Part shown: in pieces, positions 34,444-48,100 of the stretch | Position numbering within the stretch: position 1 is the first letter of the stretch | Layout: the number at the start of each line of letters is the position of its first letter | Program-made: the position numbers and the translations under genes | DNA from: Perilla frutescens | Taxonomy: Eukaryota > Streptophyta > Magnoliopsida > Lamiales > Lamiaceae | Assembly (NCBI GenBank): GCA_026008535.1 | Contig: BRKX01000006.1 | Span: forward strand, 43,574,664 to 43,638,663 | Length of the DNA stretch: 64,000 nt | Direction of reading: 5' to 3' | The notes under the pieces: model-generated | The model's input: only the letters and a program-made list of their open reading frames with translations | What the model was told of the DNA's origin: nothing | The model's database searches: none

Positions 34444-35470
34444 ATAATTAGTTACCGTAAACACTGAAAATAGATACAGAGACGTAATGTCAAACTCAAT
34501 ATTACTAATAATAGAAATACTATCTTTAACATAAAATCCTGGAAATAAACAACACAATATAACACGAAGATAAAGTTTAAATCACACACAACATGTATGT
34601 CATTGCCACAGGGCGAAATTAAGCTTCCACGAGCAAATACAAAAGATCAATTGATAATGTCAGACGCTGTGCTCTTGACACATCAACAAAGATACATGAA
34701 CCATAATCTAGTCTACCGCTAAATTGAATTCAAAAATACAAATCAACCTACAAGTTAATTTGTATACAAACTTGCAATGATTCCAAAAACCTTCTATCTA
34801 TCATATCTTGAACAACCTACTCTCATGAATCGGTTGTACAATAAAAACTCAAGAGGAAAAGAAGAAGAAAAATAACGAAATCTATTTGCTAAGTTTGTGA
34901 CTCGAGCTTTTCAATCTTCACCCACATCGGTAAGAAATCTTCTGCTCGAATAATTCTCCTCAAGTGTGGTTCATGCTTCTTTAATAAGCTCTTCACTTGA
35001 GTCAACTAAGGTCCAAGTCATCTCTTCTTGATCGTGGATTGTAGTTAACCGCCACCACCACTACTTCATCGTATTTGAGAAAAACCGTCTCCTTGGTGTG
35101 GTTGAAAGCATAACTCACGTTCCTTCCCATTTTCTGATAATTTCTAGCAATATAAATTCTGAAAAAGAAAAAGGTTAAATAGAGATAACAAGAAACCTAA
35201 AAAATGGGGAATAGAGTTTTGACTTATTCAAACTCTATTAAATAATATATTAACAATATATATATATATATATATCCGTTTATTTGACATATTAATTTCA
35301 TGGATATATACATGATTTAAAATAGAACATAATTTATTAAAAATAATAAATAATAAAAAAAAACTAGAAAATGATAAGATTAGTCACGATGAATGTCACA
35401 AACACTGTCGCAGGGAGTCTGTATGACATTAAGTCCAACATTAAACATCAATGTTAGACAACACTTAACA
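34440..35470 (-). repeat. E2 3' LTR (complete)
   Basis: 1031 bp, TGTTATAATTAG...CTTAACA in plus orientation. It is followed by a purine tract (minus ATTAAGGGGAAGAT) at 35471-35484, with a second, stronger one near 35561-35590. The last 284 bp or so match 58711-58993. Confidence 0.85.
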
Positions 35471-35987
35471 ATCTTCCCCTTAATCTTAGTCTTTCTGCAC
35501 AAAACATACAACTCACTGTATTTTGTACAATTATAGTCGCAGCGGAAAATGGAGATAAAAAATCTCCCCCTTAAGAGGTACCCCCTTAAGCTAATCATCA
35601 TACAACAGGTAATATCCCCATTATAACACCAATGTTAAACAGAAGTTCAACACAAAACAATCAAGGCACATTGAGTGATTAACAAATCATTTAACATCCC
35701 AAAATATTACTATGCTCATCATGCCCAACAAATATGGTATATAACAAATACCATAACACCAAGTTAAACAAGACAAGCATTAAAATAAAATATAGATGTA
35801 ATATGCATCCCAAAATAAAGATGCACTAAGCATCCTAAACTTAAGGTATGTGTCCAGCACACATCAAAATGAAATAAAGATGCATCAAGCATCTTAAATG
35901 TGTCCAGCATATATAAAAACAGAATAAACATTGTTTTAACAAAATGAAACATTGTTTATAAAAACAGAAGCTTTAAAACAGTCAGCT

Positions 35988-37648
35988 TCACATCAACTTC
36001 CTCTTCCCCTTAGCTGCACTCTTCATCTCCCGTCCTTTAGCAGTGACATCCGCGGCGGCACTAGCTCCAGTATCACCTTCATCCTCCTCTCCATCAGCAT
36101 TTACTCCCCATTTTTGTGTAGAAAGGAGAGTCACAAAAGCATTGCGCACGGTAGAGAGATGAGTGATTGTCTGATCCAGCTGGGTTATTTGATGTTGTAG
36201 TGTCTCCAAAGGCATCATCACAATAGGAATAGAGGGCGTGAAGACAACATTAGGTACTGCAGTCGACTGAGAGGGAATAAGAGTATTATCGGCAGACTGA
36301 TCTTTAGGTTTGGCAGCAGCAGAATGGTAGGGCAGGTCGATGATCCTGTCTTTATTCCCCTTGGGCTTCTGAATAGATAGAGAGGCCTACTCAACAATTA
36401 GCTTCTTCTTTCACTCCTTTAACCCTTGACTCTTAAGAATAGCAAATATTAAACATGGAAAAGGAAGCACATTGGAAGAGCTAGATTTAGAGGCTGCCTT
36501 CCAAACTGCATCAAAAATATAAGCTCCAAGGTTGCAGGGCAGATGAGTCCCAAGCTTGTATAGGAGAATTGCCTGATCAACTGTGAGGACAAAAGCATTC
36601 GATGTGGGAAGCCAGTTACACACAGTTAGCTTAAACAGCACTGTGTAGAAAAAAAGTAAATTTGGAGGCAACCACCTCGTTCATCCAAGTTTGAACAAGG
36701 CCTCCAGTAATCACCTTCACCACATCATCAATCAAGTCTAAAGAAATGATTATGTCCTCATTGCCAAGATCAAGGAACAAGTTAATAACATTAGGGGAAA
36801 ATTTGTAAATGTGATCCCTAACATAAACTATTCCAAAAGATAATTTTGCAGGATCTCCCATATCAGCAATGACATTCGATTAAAACTCATAAACAACAGA
36901 AGGATCATAAGCCAATACTGAAGTGACAGACTTCCACAAACCCCGTTCTTTTAAAAACACATCCATCCCATGCTTCTTTAAACTTAAAACATATATCATT
37001 TTCTCAACCCTAAATGATCTCTTAGACACAAGATCATATAATTAAAAGATCTTATTGTATGCTTGAGATACATCAAGGAGAGAGTCAGATTCGATGTCAG
37101 AATCCTGTTCTAGAAGGCCAGAAGAGGGAGCAACATCCTGTTTGACATCAACAGGACTGAGATTCACAGCTTTAGGAAAAGGGGGGTGTTCTCCAGAGGA
37201 GTCTAATTCATCTCGTAGAGACTGAGAGGAAGCCTTAGATCCTTGACATTTTATTTTTCTTGGAGGAGACACCCCCTGACTTTACGAAGACTTCACCATG
37301 AAGTCACTTCGACTTTCGAGTTGGAGAAACTGTCGTGGCCGTTCGAGAGAGAGACTATTAGTGAGATTTGGAGTCAGGATCAATGTGATTTGAAGGCTCT
37401 CCAAGCACATGCATCTGAAGAGGCTTAGAGTTTAAGACCTCGGTGCTTGGAGAAATCTCTGGAACTGGGAGAGAAGTATCGGCGATTGATTTTTCTAGTG
37501 GTGAAGGAGGGTTAGAGGCGGAAGTGGGTGCATTTTCTGGAATAGGAATATCTGCGGTGACCGGAGTTGAAGTTGAAATCGGAGAAGGGTTTACTGTTGG
37601 GACTGATGTTGAAGAGGAAGATGGATTTCCTTGATTCATCTCCATCAT
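35988..37648 (-). pseudogene. E2 3' accessory gene, conserved domain, broken
   Basis: Lies between pol and the 3' LTR, same strand as pol. From an ATG at 37648 come: a Ser/Thr/Pro-rich N-terminus (to 37358), a frameshift, a Ser/Asp-rich part (37272-37042), then the core with IVYVRDHIYKFSPNVINLFL (36790-36735) preceded by F-stop-N where relatives have FYANL. Next come CNWLPTSNAF (about 36610), NLGAYIFDAV and PFPCLIFAIL (to about 36430). The tail has a coiled Leu/Gln stretch (LQHQITQLDQTITHL, about 36190), acidic GEEDEGD and a basic end KGKRKLM. The conserved Trp of NWLP is present here as TGG. Function unknown; no signal peptide or membrane helix. Confidence 0.7.
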
Positions 37649-37892
37649 CTACTTGAGAATCATCATTATGGCCTGGTATTGGTTTGGATAGGCCATATAT
37701 TAATGAAATCAAAGAAAATTTTGAAGCAGAAGCGGAGAAGATGAACTGTTCGAAGATTTGAGAGAAAGGAAAAAAAATGAAAAGAGAGAGACAAAAAGAA
37801 ATTTTAAATAATGAATGGGATATATTAAACTCTCTACTTATCATAGCACATGATATGCGAGTCAGCTTATCATGAAAAAAATATTATATAAA

Positions 37893-37915
37893 TTTTTTTA
37901 TATATATATATATTA
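37893..37915 (-). promoter_or_regulatory. Candidate TATA region upstream of E2 3' gene
   Basis: An (AT)n/TATATAAAA-like run on the minus strand, 250 bp before the ATG at 37648, followed by a CT-rich leader (minus TCTCTCTCTTTTC near 37780). A second TATA-like string, TTTAATATATCCC, lies at about 37817-37829. Weak by itself because the region is AT-rich. Confidence 0.3.
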
Positions 37916-38096
37916 AAAAAAACAGATTCTGATAAATAAAGTGTGTTGACGGGTTATGATTGAATAAATTCGCATGAATTAATTCACAATATAAAATCAT
38001 TACTGTCTTAATTCACTTTAATTGATCCGAATCAACACATATTTCTTGATGTCAAGCCAAACAACATTCTTTTGAACATCAGGATCTCAAACACCA

Positions 38097-41000
38097 TTTA
38101 AATAACACACATTCCAAGAGATTTTCTTAGAGAAGAAAACCTCTCAAAATCTAATGGTTTAGTAAAAATATATGCAATTTGATTCTCTGTAGAAATGCAT
38201 TCCAACTTAATGATCTCTCATTTCACAAGATCTCGAATAAAGTGATGTTGGATATCAATATGTTTGGTGCATGAATGTCGAACTGGGTTTTTTGAAATTT
38301 CAATTGCACTGACATTGTCACACAACAATTTCAATGAGGGATTTGAAAACCCATAATCAAGCACCATTTGATTTAACCACAACAATTGAGCACAACAACT
38401 AGCGACAACAAGATACTCTGACTCAGCCGTGGAAAGTGAGATAAAATTGTGTTTCTTACTTGACCAAGAAACCAGATTGTTACCAAAATAAAAACAACTT
38501 CCGCTTGTACTCTTTCGATCATCAACATCACCTGCCCAATCGGAATCACTAAAGCCTACAAGATGAATGTTAGAACCTTTGCAATATTTTATACCAAAAC
38601 CAATTGTGCCAGAAACATAACGAATGATTCATTTAATAGCTTTAAGATGTGATTTTTTAGGCTGAGATTGATATCTCGCATAAACACTGACGCTAAACAT
38701 AATGTCGGGACGACTAGCTGTTAAATACAATAAACTACCAATCATTCCTCTATACATAATAGAATCAACATCAACACCAACGCCGTCTCTGCTCAACTTT
38801 TCTGAGGATCCCATAGGGGTCTTTATTGGTTTAGCATCTTCAAGACCGAAACGTTTAACCAATCCCTTAGCATACTTGCTTTGAGAAATAAAGATGCCAT
38901 CCTTGTCTTGTTTAATTTGTAAACCAAGAAAATAGTTGAGCTTTCCAACCATGCTCATTTCAAATGTGCCGCACATTGAGTCTACAAAATATTTGAGCAA
39001 ATCAGAACAAGTAGAACCAAAAATAATATCGTCGACATAAACTTGAGCAATAGTAATATGTTTTTGATTTTTTTTGATGAAAAAAGTTTTATCCACTTCA
39101 CTTCTTGAAAATCCAATTTCAAGTAAGAAATCAGTTAGTTTGGCATACCAAACTCTAGGAGCTTGTTTCAGACCATACAAAGCCTTTTTAGCTTAAAGAC
39201 GTGCAATGGTTTCTCATGGCATTCGAAACCCTTAGGTTGTTCGACATAAGCTTCGTCATTAAGAAAACCATTCAAGAAAGCACTTTTAACATCCATTTGA
39301 TGTAAAGTAAAACCCACATAACATGCAATTGCACATAAAAGACGAATGGATTCTATCTTTGCAACAAGAGCAAAAGTTTCATCAAAGTCAACTCCTTCAA
39401 CTTGAGTATAACCTTAAGCAACTAAACGAGCTTTGTTTCTGAAACATTGCCAAATTCGTCCGTTTTATTTTTAAAAATCAATTTTGTCCCAATTACATTT
39501 TTATCTTTTAGACATGTAACTAGTTCCCAGACATTGTTTCTAACAAACTGGTTCAGTTTCTTATGCATAACATTGATCCAGAAATCATCTTTATGGGCAT
39601 CCTTAATGTTCTTAGGTTCAATATTAAACAAAAAATAGGTGTTTGACAGAGCAACACTCAAAGAAGACATACATACCAGTTTCACTATTTCCTTATAATC
39701 GATCAAGTTCTTCTTTCGAGTTTGAACTCCTTCAGATTGATCACCAATGATTTGGGAATCTGGATGATTCTTCTTGATCCTACTTAGGGATCTCTTCTTG
39801 GTTTATCTTCAATAGTTATCAGTTGATCGTCTTCACTGTCTGAAGTGCATGTTGATGTTGGTGATTTAATTGAAACTTCATCATTCTGAGAAACATTGAC
39901 TTCGACATCACTAGTCGATGTCTTGTTTCTGACATCATGTTCAGTTTTATCACTTGACATTTCATCAGTGTCAAGAAGGTCCATCACCTCATCCTTTTCA
40001 GATTTTAACGCAATACCTGTGTGATCATCAAACACAACATTAATTAATTCTTGGACCGTTTTTGTCCTTAGATTAAACACACCGTATGCCCGACTATTAG
40101 ACGCATATCCCAAGAAGATTCCTTTGTTGCTCTTAGCATTGAACTTTTCCAAGTGGTCCCTGTCATTCAAGATGTAACATATACACCCAAAAACATGAAA
40201 ATATTTTAAGCTGGGCTTCTTGTTCTTCAGAAGTTCATATGGTGTCTCTGTTCTACCGGGGCAAAGAATCACTCTATTCCCGATGTGACAAACAGTGTTA
40301 ACTGTCTCAGCCCAAAGCTTCTTAGACAATCATTGAGCTTGTAACATCGCTCTTGATATCTCCTGCAGAGTACGATTTTTTCTTTAGACCACACCATTTT
40401 GTTGAGGAGTTTTTGGTGCAGAGTACTTATGAATGATGCATCTTTTCTCACAGAAATCTTCAAACATCGAATTTTCAAATTTGAGTCCATGATTAGCTCT
40501 TATGCACTTGATGTTAGACTCATGCTATCTTGACACAGTTCTGCAAAACTTCTTGAATATTCTGAATGCTTCAGATTTTTATTGCAAATATTCAACCCAT
40601 GTGAATCGAGACTAATAATCAACAATAACCAGAATAAATCTTTTACCACTCATGCTATTAGTGTCAACTAGACCCATAATGTCCACGTGAATCAAATAAA
40701 AGCATTTTGTGGTTTGACAAGCATTTGAACTTTTGTGAGGAGATTTACCTTTCTAACATGCACTGCAAACAACGTCGAGATCAATTTTCACTGGTGGAAA
40801 ACCTCTAACAGCATCAACTTCAATCAATTTCTTTAAGCTTCAAAAGCTGACATATCCAAGTTTTTGATGCACGAGTTGTGCGTCAACATTGACTGAAACA
40901 TTACATTTCTCGTTCTTATCTACATGATAATAGTTATCCAATGCACGACTCTCGAACATAATGCATTTGTTCTCATTGTCAAAAGCTTCACATGTATTTT

Positions 41001-41334
41001 TGTTGAATCTGACATGCATATCGTCATCACACAATTGGCTTATACTTATCAAATTTGCTGTTAATCCTTCGACATGAAGCACATTGCGTAATTTTGGAAA
41101 GTTTTTAACATTCAAGGTTTCCTTACCCACAATATTACCTTGTGCTCCTCCACCATAGTTAACCTTGCCTTTACTTGACGTGGAATAGTTGTCAAGAAAC
41201 TTTGGGTTGCCTGTCATATGATGTGAGCAGCCACTATCAAAATACCATGTACCTGCAATGTTAGCTTTCAATGAAGTGTAAACAACATTGCACGAAATTT
41301 TTGCCTTCTTAGCACTCTTCTTCTTTTTGAAACT
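38097..41334 (-). pseudogene. E2 copia pol (protease, integrase, RT, RNase H), broken
   Basis: Minus strand order: protease motif WYFDSGCSHHMTG (about 41245), LISISQLCDD and HQKLGYVSF (41060-40845), a degraded integrase with QQNGVV-like text (about 40390), LWAETVNTVCH and YFHVFGC (40320-40190), RT (39706-38629, with ALYGLKQAPRVWY at about 39180 and YVDDIIFGS at about 39030), and RNase H with LSTAESEY, CDNVSAIEISKNP and HIDIQHHFIRD ending near 38097. Many stops and several frame changes. E3 interrupts it just before the protease, so the zinc-knuckle part now lies at 50880-51783. Confidence 0.88.
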
Positions 41335-42247
41335 TGAAAAACAGTAATCCGTGCTTAAACGTTTTTTTAGTTAACTGCTTAAAAACTGTTATGTGATATG
41401 TGTGGGACAGATGCAAGAACATAAAAGTAAAAAGCAGTAAAAACGCACGAGATGGTAACCCAGTTCGGTTCAAACAACCTACTCTGGAGGGATTGCTCCC
41501 AAACTTGAAGATTCGACTGGTACTCCTTCGAAGAGTGTATTAAGGATCTTACACATACAAGCCTCCCGCCTTATGTCACCCGTTCTTCTCCTCGAACTCT
41601 TTCACTAGCCGAAAGTTGTAAGATCCCCTCACAACCGTGACACTAGACTTCCTCTAGCTACCCACGACTTCAAATTATAATTTCTCCTGAGATTGCGTAT
41701 AAAACTGGAATAAAAGTCCCCTCACGTGTTTCACTCGTAAACACTCAAAACTAGTCTATCACGTTGAACATTTTAATGAACAACTACTAGTTATAAAAAT
41801 GACCACAAACTGATTCTAACACTAGAATCTAAACAAAATGTCAGTGGTATCTATTGCTTCTCAATTCGGTCTTCATATAAGCATCGATCTCCATCCACCG
41901 CCAATATGGTAAGTAGATTGTGGTTTGTGGCCTTCCATACGTGTGTACATACTCTCCAAGTTTAGTGGGGTTAATTCATCACTAGATCTACACCGCAAGG
42001 CAGTAAAATGAATTAATCTTGACCTTCCAAACTCGTTCGGCGCAAGATCTTTCCAACATGAAAACTGCCATAAATAGAGTGTCCCTGGTTCTGTCTGGGA
42101 TATACTCTGGAACAATTCACCAACTGTTCTTTCTTTTCTTGCACAACGGAAAATAAATCTTCGTGGGACATACCCAGGCACACATTGTCGAACATATCTC
42201 GCCAATACAACAACACAAATACTTAGTGCATGACGATGGCACTAACA
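41335..42247 (-). repeat. E3 3' LTR
   Basis: 913 bp, plus-strand text TGAAAAACAGTAATCC...GGCACTAACA. It pairs with 49969-50879. Confidence 0.95.
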
Positions 42248-42262
42248 ATCTCCCCTTTTGGC
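42248..42262 (-). other. E3 polypurine tract
   Basis: The minus strand reads CGCCAAAAGGGGAGAT directly before the 3' LTR. It is the plus-strand primer site for reverse transcription. Confidence 0.8.
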
Positions 42263-42672
42263 GTTTATAGTCGACAATTATCATCACGATCTGCACAACA
42301 CTTGAATAACCTTCGCAGATCAAAAATATATAAAAAAGAGTGATATATTTAAAAACTGTCAGAGACAGTTACAAGCACACTCCCCTTGAATCTGAACTGG
42401 GAGTGCCTTCATCACGATCAGAGCATTGTTTCGCAATGTAGAACTGCATTGTCAGTTGATCAAAAATATTAAACTAACCAACAAAAATAAAGTGGGGTAA
42501 ACAACATCTCCAATAAAATTGTTTGTTCAGAAATCATTAAACATTAAAAAAAAAACATGAGCACACGCTCATAGCAGCATCAGCAACAGACCATCCTACA
42601 TCCAACTGTGGTCTTTGTGCACCAACATTCTTCTCCCTCTTAATTGTTGCCAGAAACGGCAAACACCAAACT

Positions 42673-44819
42673 TCACACCGGGGAGACAGCAGCATCATCA
42701 TCATCATCAGCGACATCAGCAGCAGCTGGCTTATCAGCAGCAGGAACAGAGGAAGCACTCAGCACATCAAGCGGCGAGATAAGGGCAAGGGCTCGGGCCC
42801 GGAGATCAATCAGCAAGGCCTCCAACTCCTGTTTCCTGGTCTTGAAAGTCCGAATGGACTTGCTCAGAAACACAACTTCATGCTCCAGAGACTTGATATG
42901 CCTGTCAAAGAAAACAAAAGTGACAGCAAAAGAGGCAGCAGATCTGTCTGGGACAGATGGTGGCACAGGTCTCGAGCTTTCATCAACATCGCGGGAAGGA
43001 ACATTCGGAGCATGCTGGGATGAAAACAGCTTGTGGCTAATTGACAAAGATTGCGCAACAGGCGCATACACATCATTTGCAGAAACAACATCATGTTGGG
43101 CCATTATTATGCTGAAGATTAGGCCAGGATATCCAACAGGTTGTTGGGTACGAGTCGATTCGGCATGAACAAAGATGTTCTCAAAGATCAGCAGGCCAAG
43201 ATTAAACTCACTATGAGTGCCTACTTTGAACAGCAACAAAGCCATGGACTTGCCAACAGTAGAGTCATGAGTACTAGGCAGCTAATTCCGAACAGCAACC
43301 TTGTGAAGTATGGAGTACTTCACACTCAGATCAGACGCCAACAGTGCACGTTCCGAGGGCCAAACAACTCGACTTCCTCCAGTCAATTCCGACACAACCT
43401 CATTCAAATCAAACACAGGCGCTGGACCAACAAGATTCTCACGACCTAAAAACTCATTAATCACAGCAGGGGAAAAAGTAATCCAATGACCCCGCACAAA
43501 CACAGAAAAAATATGCTCATAGGACGCATCACGCATACGCTTGGACAAGTTGGCATAGAATTCATGAACAATTGCAGCAATAAAAGGAGGAGCACAAAAA
43601 GCAGATTTCTCTAATCAGAGATCATGCAACAACGAGTCAACACCCGTTCCCTCTAAATCGGACTTAACCAAACAACGCTCGGAAATCAACGAGTGACCAG
43701 CAACAATCTTGAATTGATTTTGGTGAAGGACAGAGATAAACTTACTCGAATCAAAGTCCTCAGAATCGGAATCTGATCTGTCTGGAACAGACTCAGGGAT
43801 ATCCTCTGCTTCTTCATCAGAGGGGGAAGGTGCTCTGGCTTGCTTCATCAGCGGGCGATGACGTCCCGACATCAACCTATCTTCTGCTCAGACACAGTCC
43901 GTGTAACACGGCAAGCAGGAACAACCTCAGACTTCTTAGGCACAACCTTTTTCCCAGCAGGCTTCACTGATTTAGGGGATTTTGATGAAGACCCCTTCTT
44001 TGCAGCAACTTTCGTGGGGGTTTTTGAAGAAGATTCCTTCTTTGCAGCAACCTTGGCCAACACTTTGGATTTCAACTTGGCAATGGGCGTGTCATCTTCA
44101 TCATTAGACACCGGATCATCTCGCAACTCCAACTTGCGTTTGGACCCGCGAGTTTTGGAGGAGGTAGCCTTTGGAGGAGGGATAGAATCATCCTCATGAA
44201 TAGGAGAATCCTCATCGAGGAAGGAGATATCAATATCATCTTCACCTTGATCATGAACAAGGTTTTTAGCAGCAGCAACAGGTGATACTTCACCAAGAGG
44301 GACTTGAACCGTGACAACGGGTGTGTCACTATACACCGGGATAGCAGCAGAAAGAGACGGAGCTTGAACAAATTTTAGGGCATCAAGAGATGCAACAAAT
44401 TCCTCAATTGAGGTGGATTCTTCGCCAACAGCAACGGCGACAACATCATCTTCAACAGAAGCCATGGAGACTTCATTTCCTCCAACATTCTCTATAACAG
44501 CAGCAATTGAAGCATCTAAAATTTCCGCAGACACCATGGGCGGATAGGATGGCTCTTCAGAAACCCTAGGAGAAGGTTGAGCATCGAGATCCATCTCAGA
44601 CACAAATCGAGGCGGCGAATTAGCAGAAGGTGCCACAGAAGTTGGCACAGAAGCAAGAGCTTCGGAGGAAGCAACAAATGGTTTCACAGAGATAGAGGCA
44701 ATTGAAGACGAAAATACAATTGGTTGAGAAAGCTCCGCAAGCTGTCGTCGCAAGTCTTCAGTAGAAATTATGGGTTTCTTCACTTGAGAGGGCTTAGAAG
44801 AAACAACTTTGTCCGCCAT
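42673..44819 (-). pseudogene. E3 3' accessory gene, conserved domain, broken
   Basis: Starts at ATG 44819 (aATGGCGG context). Residues 1 to about 315 (to 43872) are Ser/Ala/Val-rich, with acidic patches and Lys-rich nuclear-signal-like repeats (SKRKLEL, KVAAKKxSSSK twice). A frameshift near 43875 leads into SDEEAEDIPE. A TGA lies at about 43613, then the core: VHEFYANLSKRM (about 43560), FSVFVRGHWITFSPAVINEF (about 43510) and LTGGSRVVW. A TAG at 43282-43284 stands where E2 and E4 have Trp of NWL. Next come LLFKVGTHSEFNLGLLIFEN and GYPGLIFSI (43240-43090). The tail is a coiled-coil-like segment (about 42900-42790), then DDDDDAAVSPV ending at 42673. Function unknown. Same domain as in E1, E2 and E4. 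Confidence 0.78.
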
Positions 44820-45120
44820 TAGAGTTCGAACAACAAAAATTCAAACACACACCACAGAGAGAGAACGACTTGGAAATTTTGCAGTGATTTTGTCTCTTTT
44901 GAAAAATAAGGTTAAGACCTTAATTAGGAAATTCTAAAAGGAAATTTCCTTAACTCACTTATTCCTCACACATCACCCCGCAGCTTGGTGTGGAGAAGTG
45001 GAATTGATCGTGGTGCGAAAATCAAGGCACTACTAGCCGTTGAAAAGTAACCGTTCCTCCAAAGCAGAAACTGTCCGAGACAGATATTGGCACAACACAA
45101 ACAGACCATATTAACCATGG

Positions 45121-45143
45121 TCATTTTATACTCTCTATATATA
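45121..45143 (-). promoter_or_regulatory. Candidate internal TATA boxes upstream of E3 3' gene
   Basis: The minus strand has TATATATAGAG and, just after it, TATAAAATGA. Both lie between the RNase H stop (45190) and the 3' gene ATG (44819), and a CT/GT-rich stretch (44840-44890) precedes the ATG. The position matches the internal TATA seen in E1. Confidence 0.4.
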
Positions 45144-45189
45144 CATCATGACCATGACTGTTTAGAGAGTCTTCTCACAACGGAGAAGT

Positions 45190-48100
45190 TTAGAGAACAC
45201 AAAGACCCAAGGAGGATCTTAGTGTTTCAAACCTTCTGCTATCAAGTGCCTTTGTAAAGATGTCCGCAAGCTGGGCATCTATTCCAACATATTCAATCAC
45301 AAGAGATCCGTCTTCAACAAGCTCCCGGATGAAGTGGTGACGAATGTCAATGTGCTTTGTACGAGAGTACTGAACTGGATTTTTTGAAATGTTTATCGCA
45401 CTCATATTGTCACAGTATATGGTAAGGACAGACTATGGGACACCATAGTCATGCAACATTTGTTTCATCCAGAAAAGTTGAGTACAGCAACTTCCAGCTG
45501 CAATATATTCAGCCTCGGCAGTAGAAAGCGAGATAGAATTTTGTTTCTTGCTGAACCATGAGACCATGTTATTTTCAAGGAAGAAACATCCTTCAGAGGT
45601 ACTCTTTTTATCTTCAGTACATCCTTCCCAATCTGCATCGCAAAACCCCACTAAACTAGGGTTCGTATCATAGGAAAACCAGAGTCCCAACTCAGAAGTA
45701 CCCTTTATGTCTGGCCTACTTGCTGTAAGGTAGAACAGACTCCCAATCATACTCTGGTATAAGGTTTGCTCAATGGCAACACCAGCTTCATCTTTTGACA
45801 TCTTTGAAGATGTTCCTATTGGAGTTCTTTTCGGGCTGCAACTTTCCAATCCAAATTTACTGATTAAGTTCTTTGCATATTTCGTTTGAGATACAAAGAT
45901 TCCATCATCCTTTTGCTTCACTTGAAGCCCCAGAAAGTAGGTTAGTTCACCTACAAGACTCATCTCAAATTCGGAAGTCATGTCCTTCACGAATTCTTTC
46001 ACCATTCTATCCGAGACAGATCCAAAGACAATATCATCCACATAAATCTGAATGATGATCACGTCAGATTTTTTTTTCTTGATGAAGAGAGTTCTATCAG
46101 CACCACCTGGAACGTATCCTTTCTCAAGAAGGAATTTGGTAAGTCGTTCGTACCAAGCTCGTGGAACTTGTTTGAGACCGTAGAGGGCCTTCTTCAGTTT
46201 TTACACATACTCAGGATGGTACGGGTCTTCAAAGCCTTTGGGTTGGCTTACAAACATATCTCCAGAAAAGTACCCATTTAAGAAGGCACTCTTCACATCC
46301 ATTTGGTACAATTTAAACTTCATCCATGCAGCCATGGCAAGGAGCAACCTGGTAGATTCTAGCTGAGTAACTGGAGCGAACGTCTCGTCAAAATCCACAC
46401 CTTCAACTTGGGAATAGCCTTGAGCCACAAGTCTTGCCTTGTTTCTGGTTATGTTCCCTTCTTCATCGGTTTTATTTTTGAAGATCCACTTCGTACCGAT
46501 CACATTAACACCGTTTGGACATGAAACCAAGTCCCATACTTCATTTCTTTCAAACTGTAAAAGCTCTTCTTGCATGGCATGAATCCATCGATCATCTTGT
46601 AAGGCCTTTTTAACGTTCTTGGGCTTAGTTGTAGACGTATAGCAGATATTTGCAATCATCTCACGATAATTCTTTCGAACTCCTCTGGTTCTAACTCCTT
46701 CACTTACATCACCAATGATATCTGCTGCAGAATGATGCTTCTGCACATCTTTTGAAGGTTTGAGGCTATCCAGGTTCTCATTTCTCAACTCAGCTTGATC
46801 ATTGTGTTCCAAACTGTCTGGAACAGAAGCTGGCACAGGCGTTGTGACATCAACAATCTCCTCATCAATCTGGGCAACAGATTCTTCCAGATCATCTATA
46901 ATAATATTGATGGACTCCATCACCGTCTTGGTCCTTTTGTTGAACACTCGATAGGCCCGACTATTTCTCGAATATCTGAGAAAAATACATTCATCTCCTT
47001 TGGCATCAAACTTGCCAAGCTGCTCTCGGTCTCTTAACATATAACAAGTACTTCCGAAGATGTGAAAGTATTTTAAGTTTGGTTTCTTCCCTTTCCACAG
47101 CTCGTAGGGAGTAACTCTTGTCTTGGGTCTGAAATACACCCGATTAATAACATGACATACGGTATTCACAGCTTCAACCCATAGATTGTCCGGGACAGAT
47201 TTTGCCTTCAACATGACTCGGCTCATTTCTTGCAGAGTCTGATTTTTTCTCTCAACAACACCATTTTGTTGAGGCGTTTTTGGTGCAGAAAACTCCTGAG
47301 CAATACCTTTTCTTCACAAAAATATTTGAAGTAAGCATTTTCAAATTCATGACCATGATCACTTCAAATTCTCATCACAGCTGTTACCTTCTCCACTTCG
47401 AGCTTGAGACAAAGATTTTTGAACGTCTCAAAAGTTTCTCCCTTATCTTTAAGGAACTCCACCCAAGTGAATCGTGTGAAGTCATCCACACACACAAAAA
47501 TAAACTTCTTCCGTCCAATACTTTCAGTTTGAACAGGCCCCATCAAATCCATATGCAACAGCTCCAAAGCTTTTGAGGTGGTAATCTTCTTAATAGATTT
47601 ATGTGATGTATGAATCTGTTTTCTCACTTGACATGGCCCACAAATTTTGCTACGATCAATATCAAACTTCGGGACTCCATTCACAGCTTCTATCTTCAAG
47701 AGACGCTGCATGTTTTTGTAACTCACATGGCTAAGCTTTTCATGCCATATGTTTGCTTCATCAGGTTGAGTTCTGAAGCAATTACCTTTCATGTTGAGGA
47801 GGTAACAATTGTCCCTTGATCTGTCTCCATCCATCAGCAACACACATTCTTTGTTCTTCACAAGACATTTGTCTCTAGTAAAATGAACCAAGAGACCTTG
47901 ATCACAGAGTTGACTTATGCTAATTAAGTTAGCTTTCAGTCCTTCAATAAGTAGAACATCCTCCAAGTTGGGCATTCCTTTAACATTTAGATGACCACGG
48001 CCAAGAACTCTTCCCTTAACACCGTCTCCAAAAGTAACGGATTCATAAGAACAATCCTTTTGGATATTCTTCAACATACTGGCATCTCCAGTCATGTGTC

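Noticed and set aside
42644..43168. 174-codon plus-strand frame
   Set aside because: Antisense shadow of the E3 3' accessory gene.
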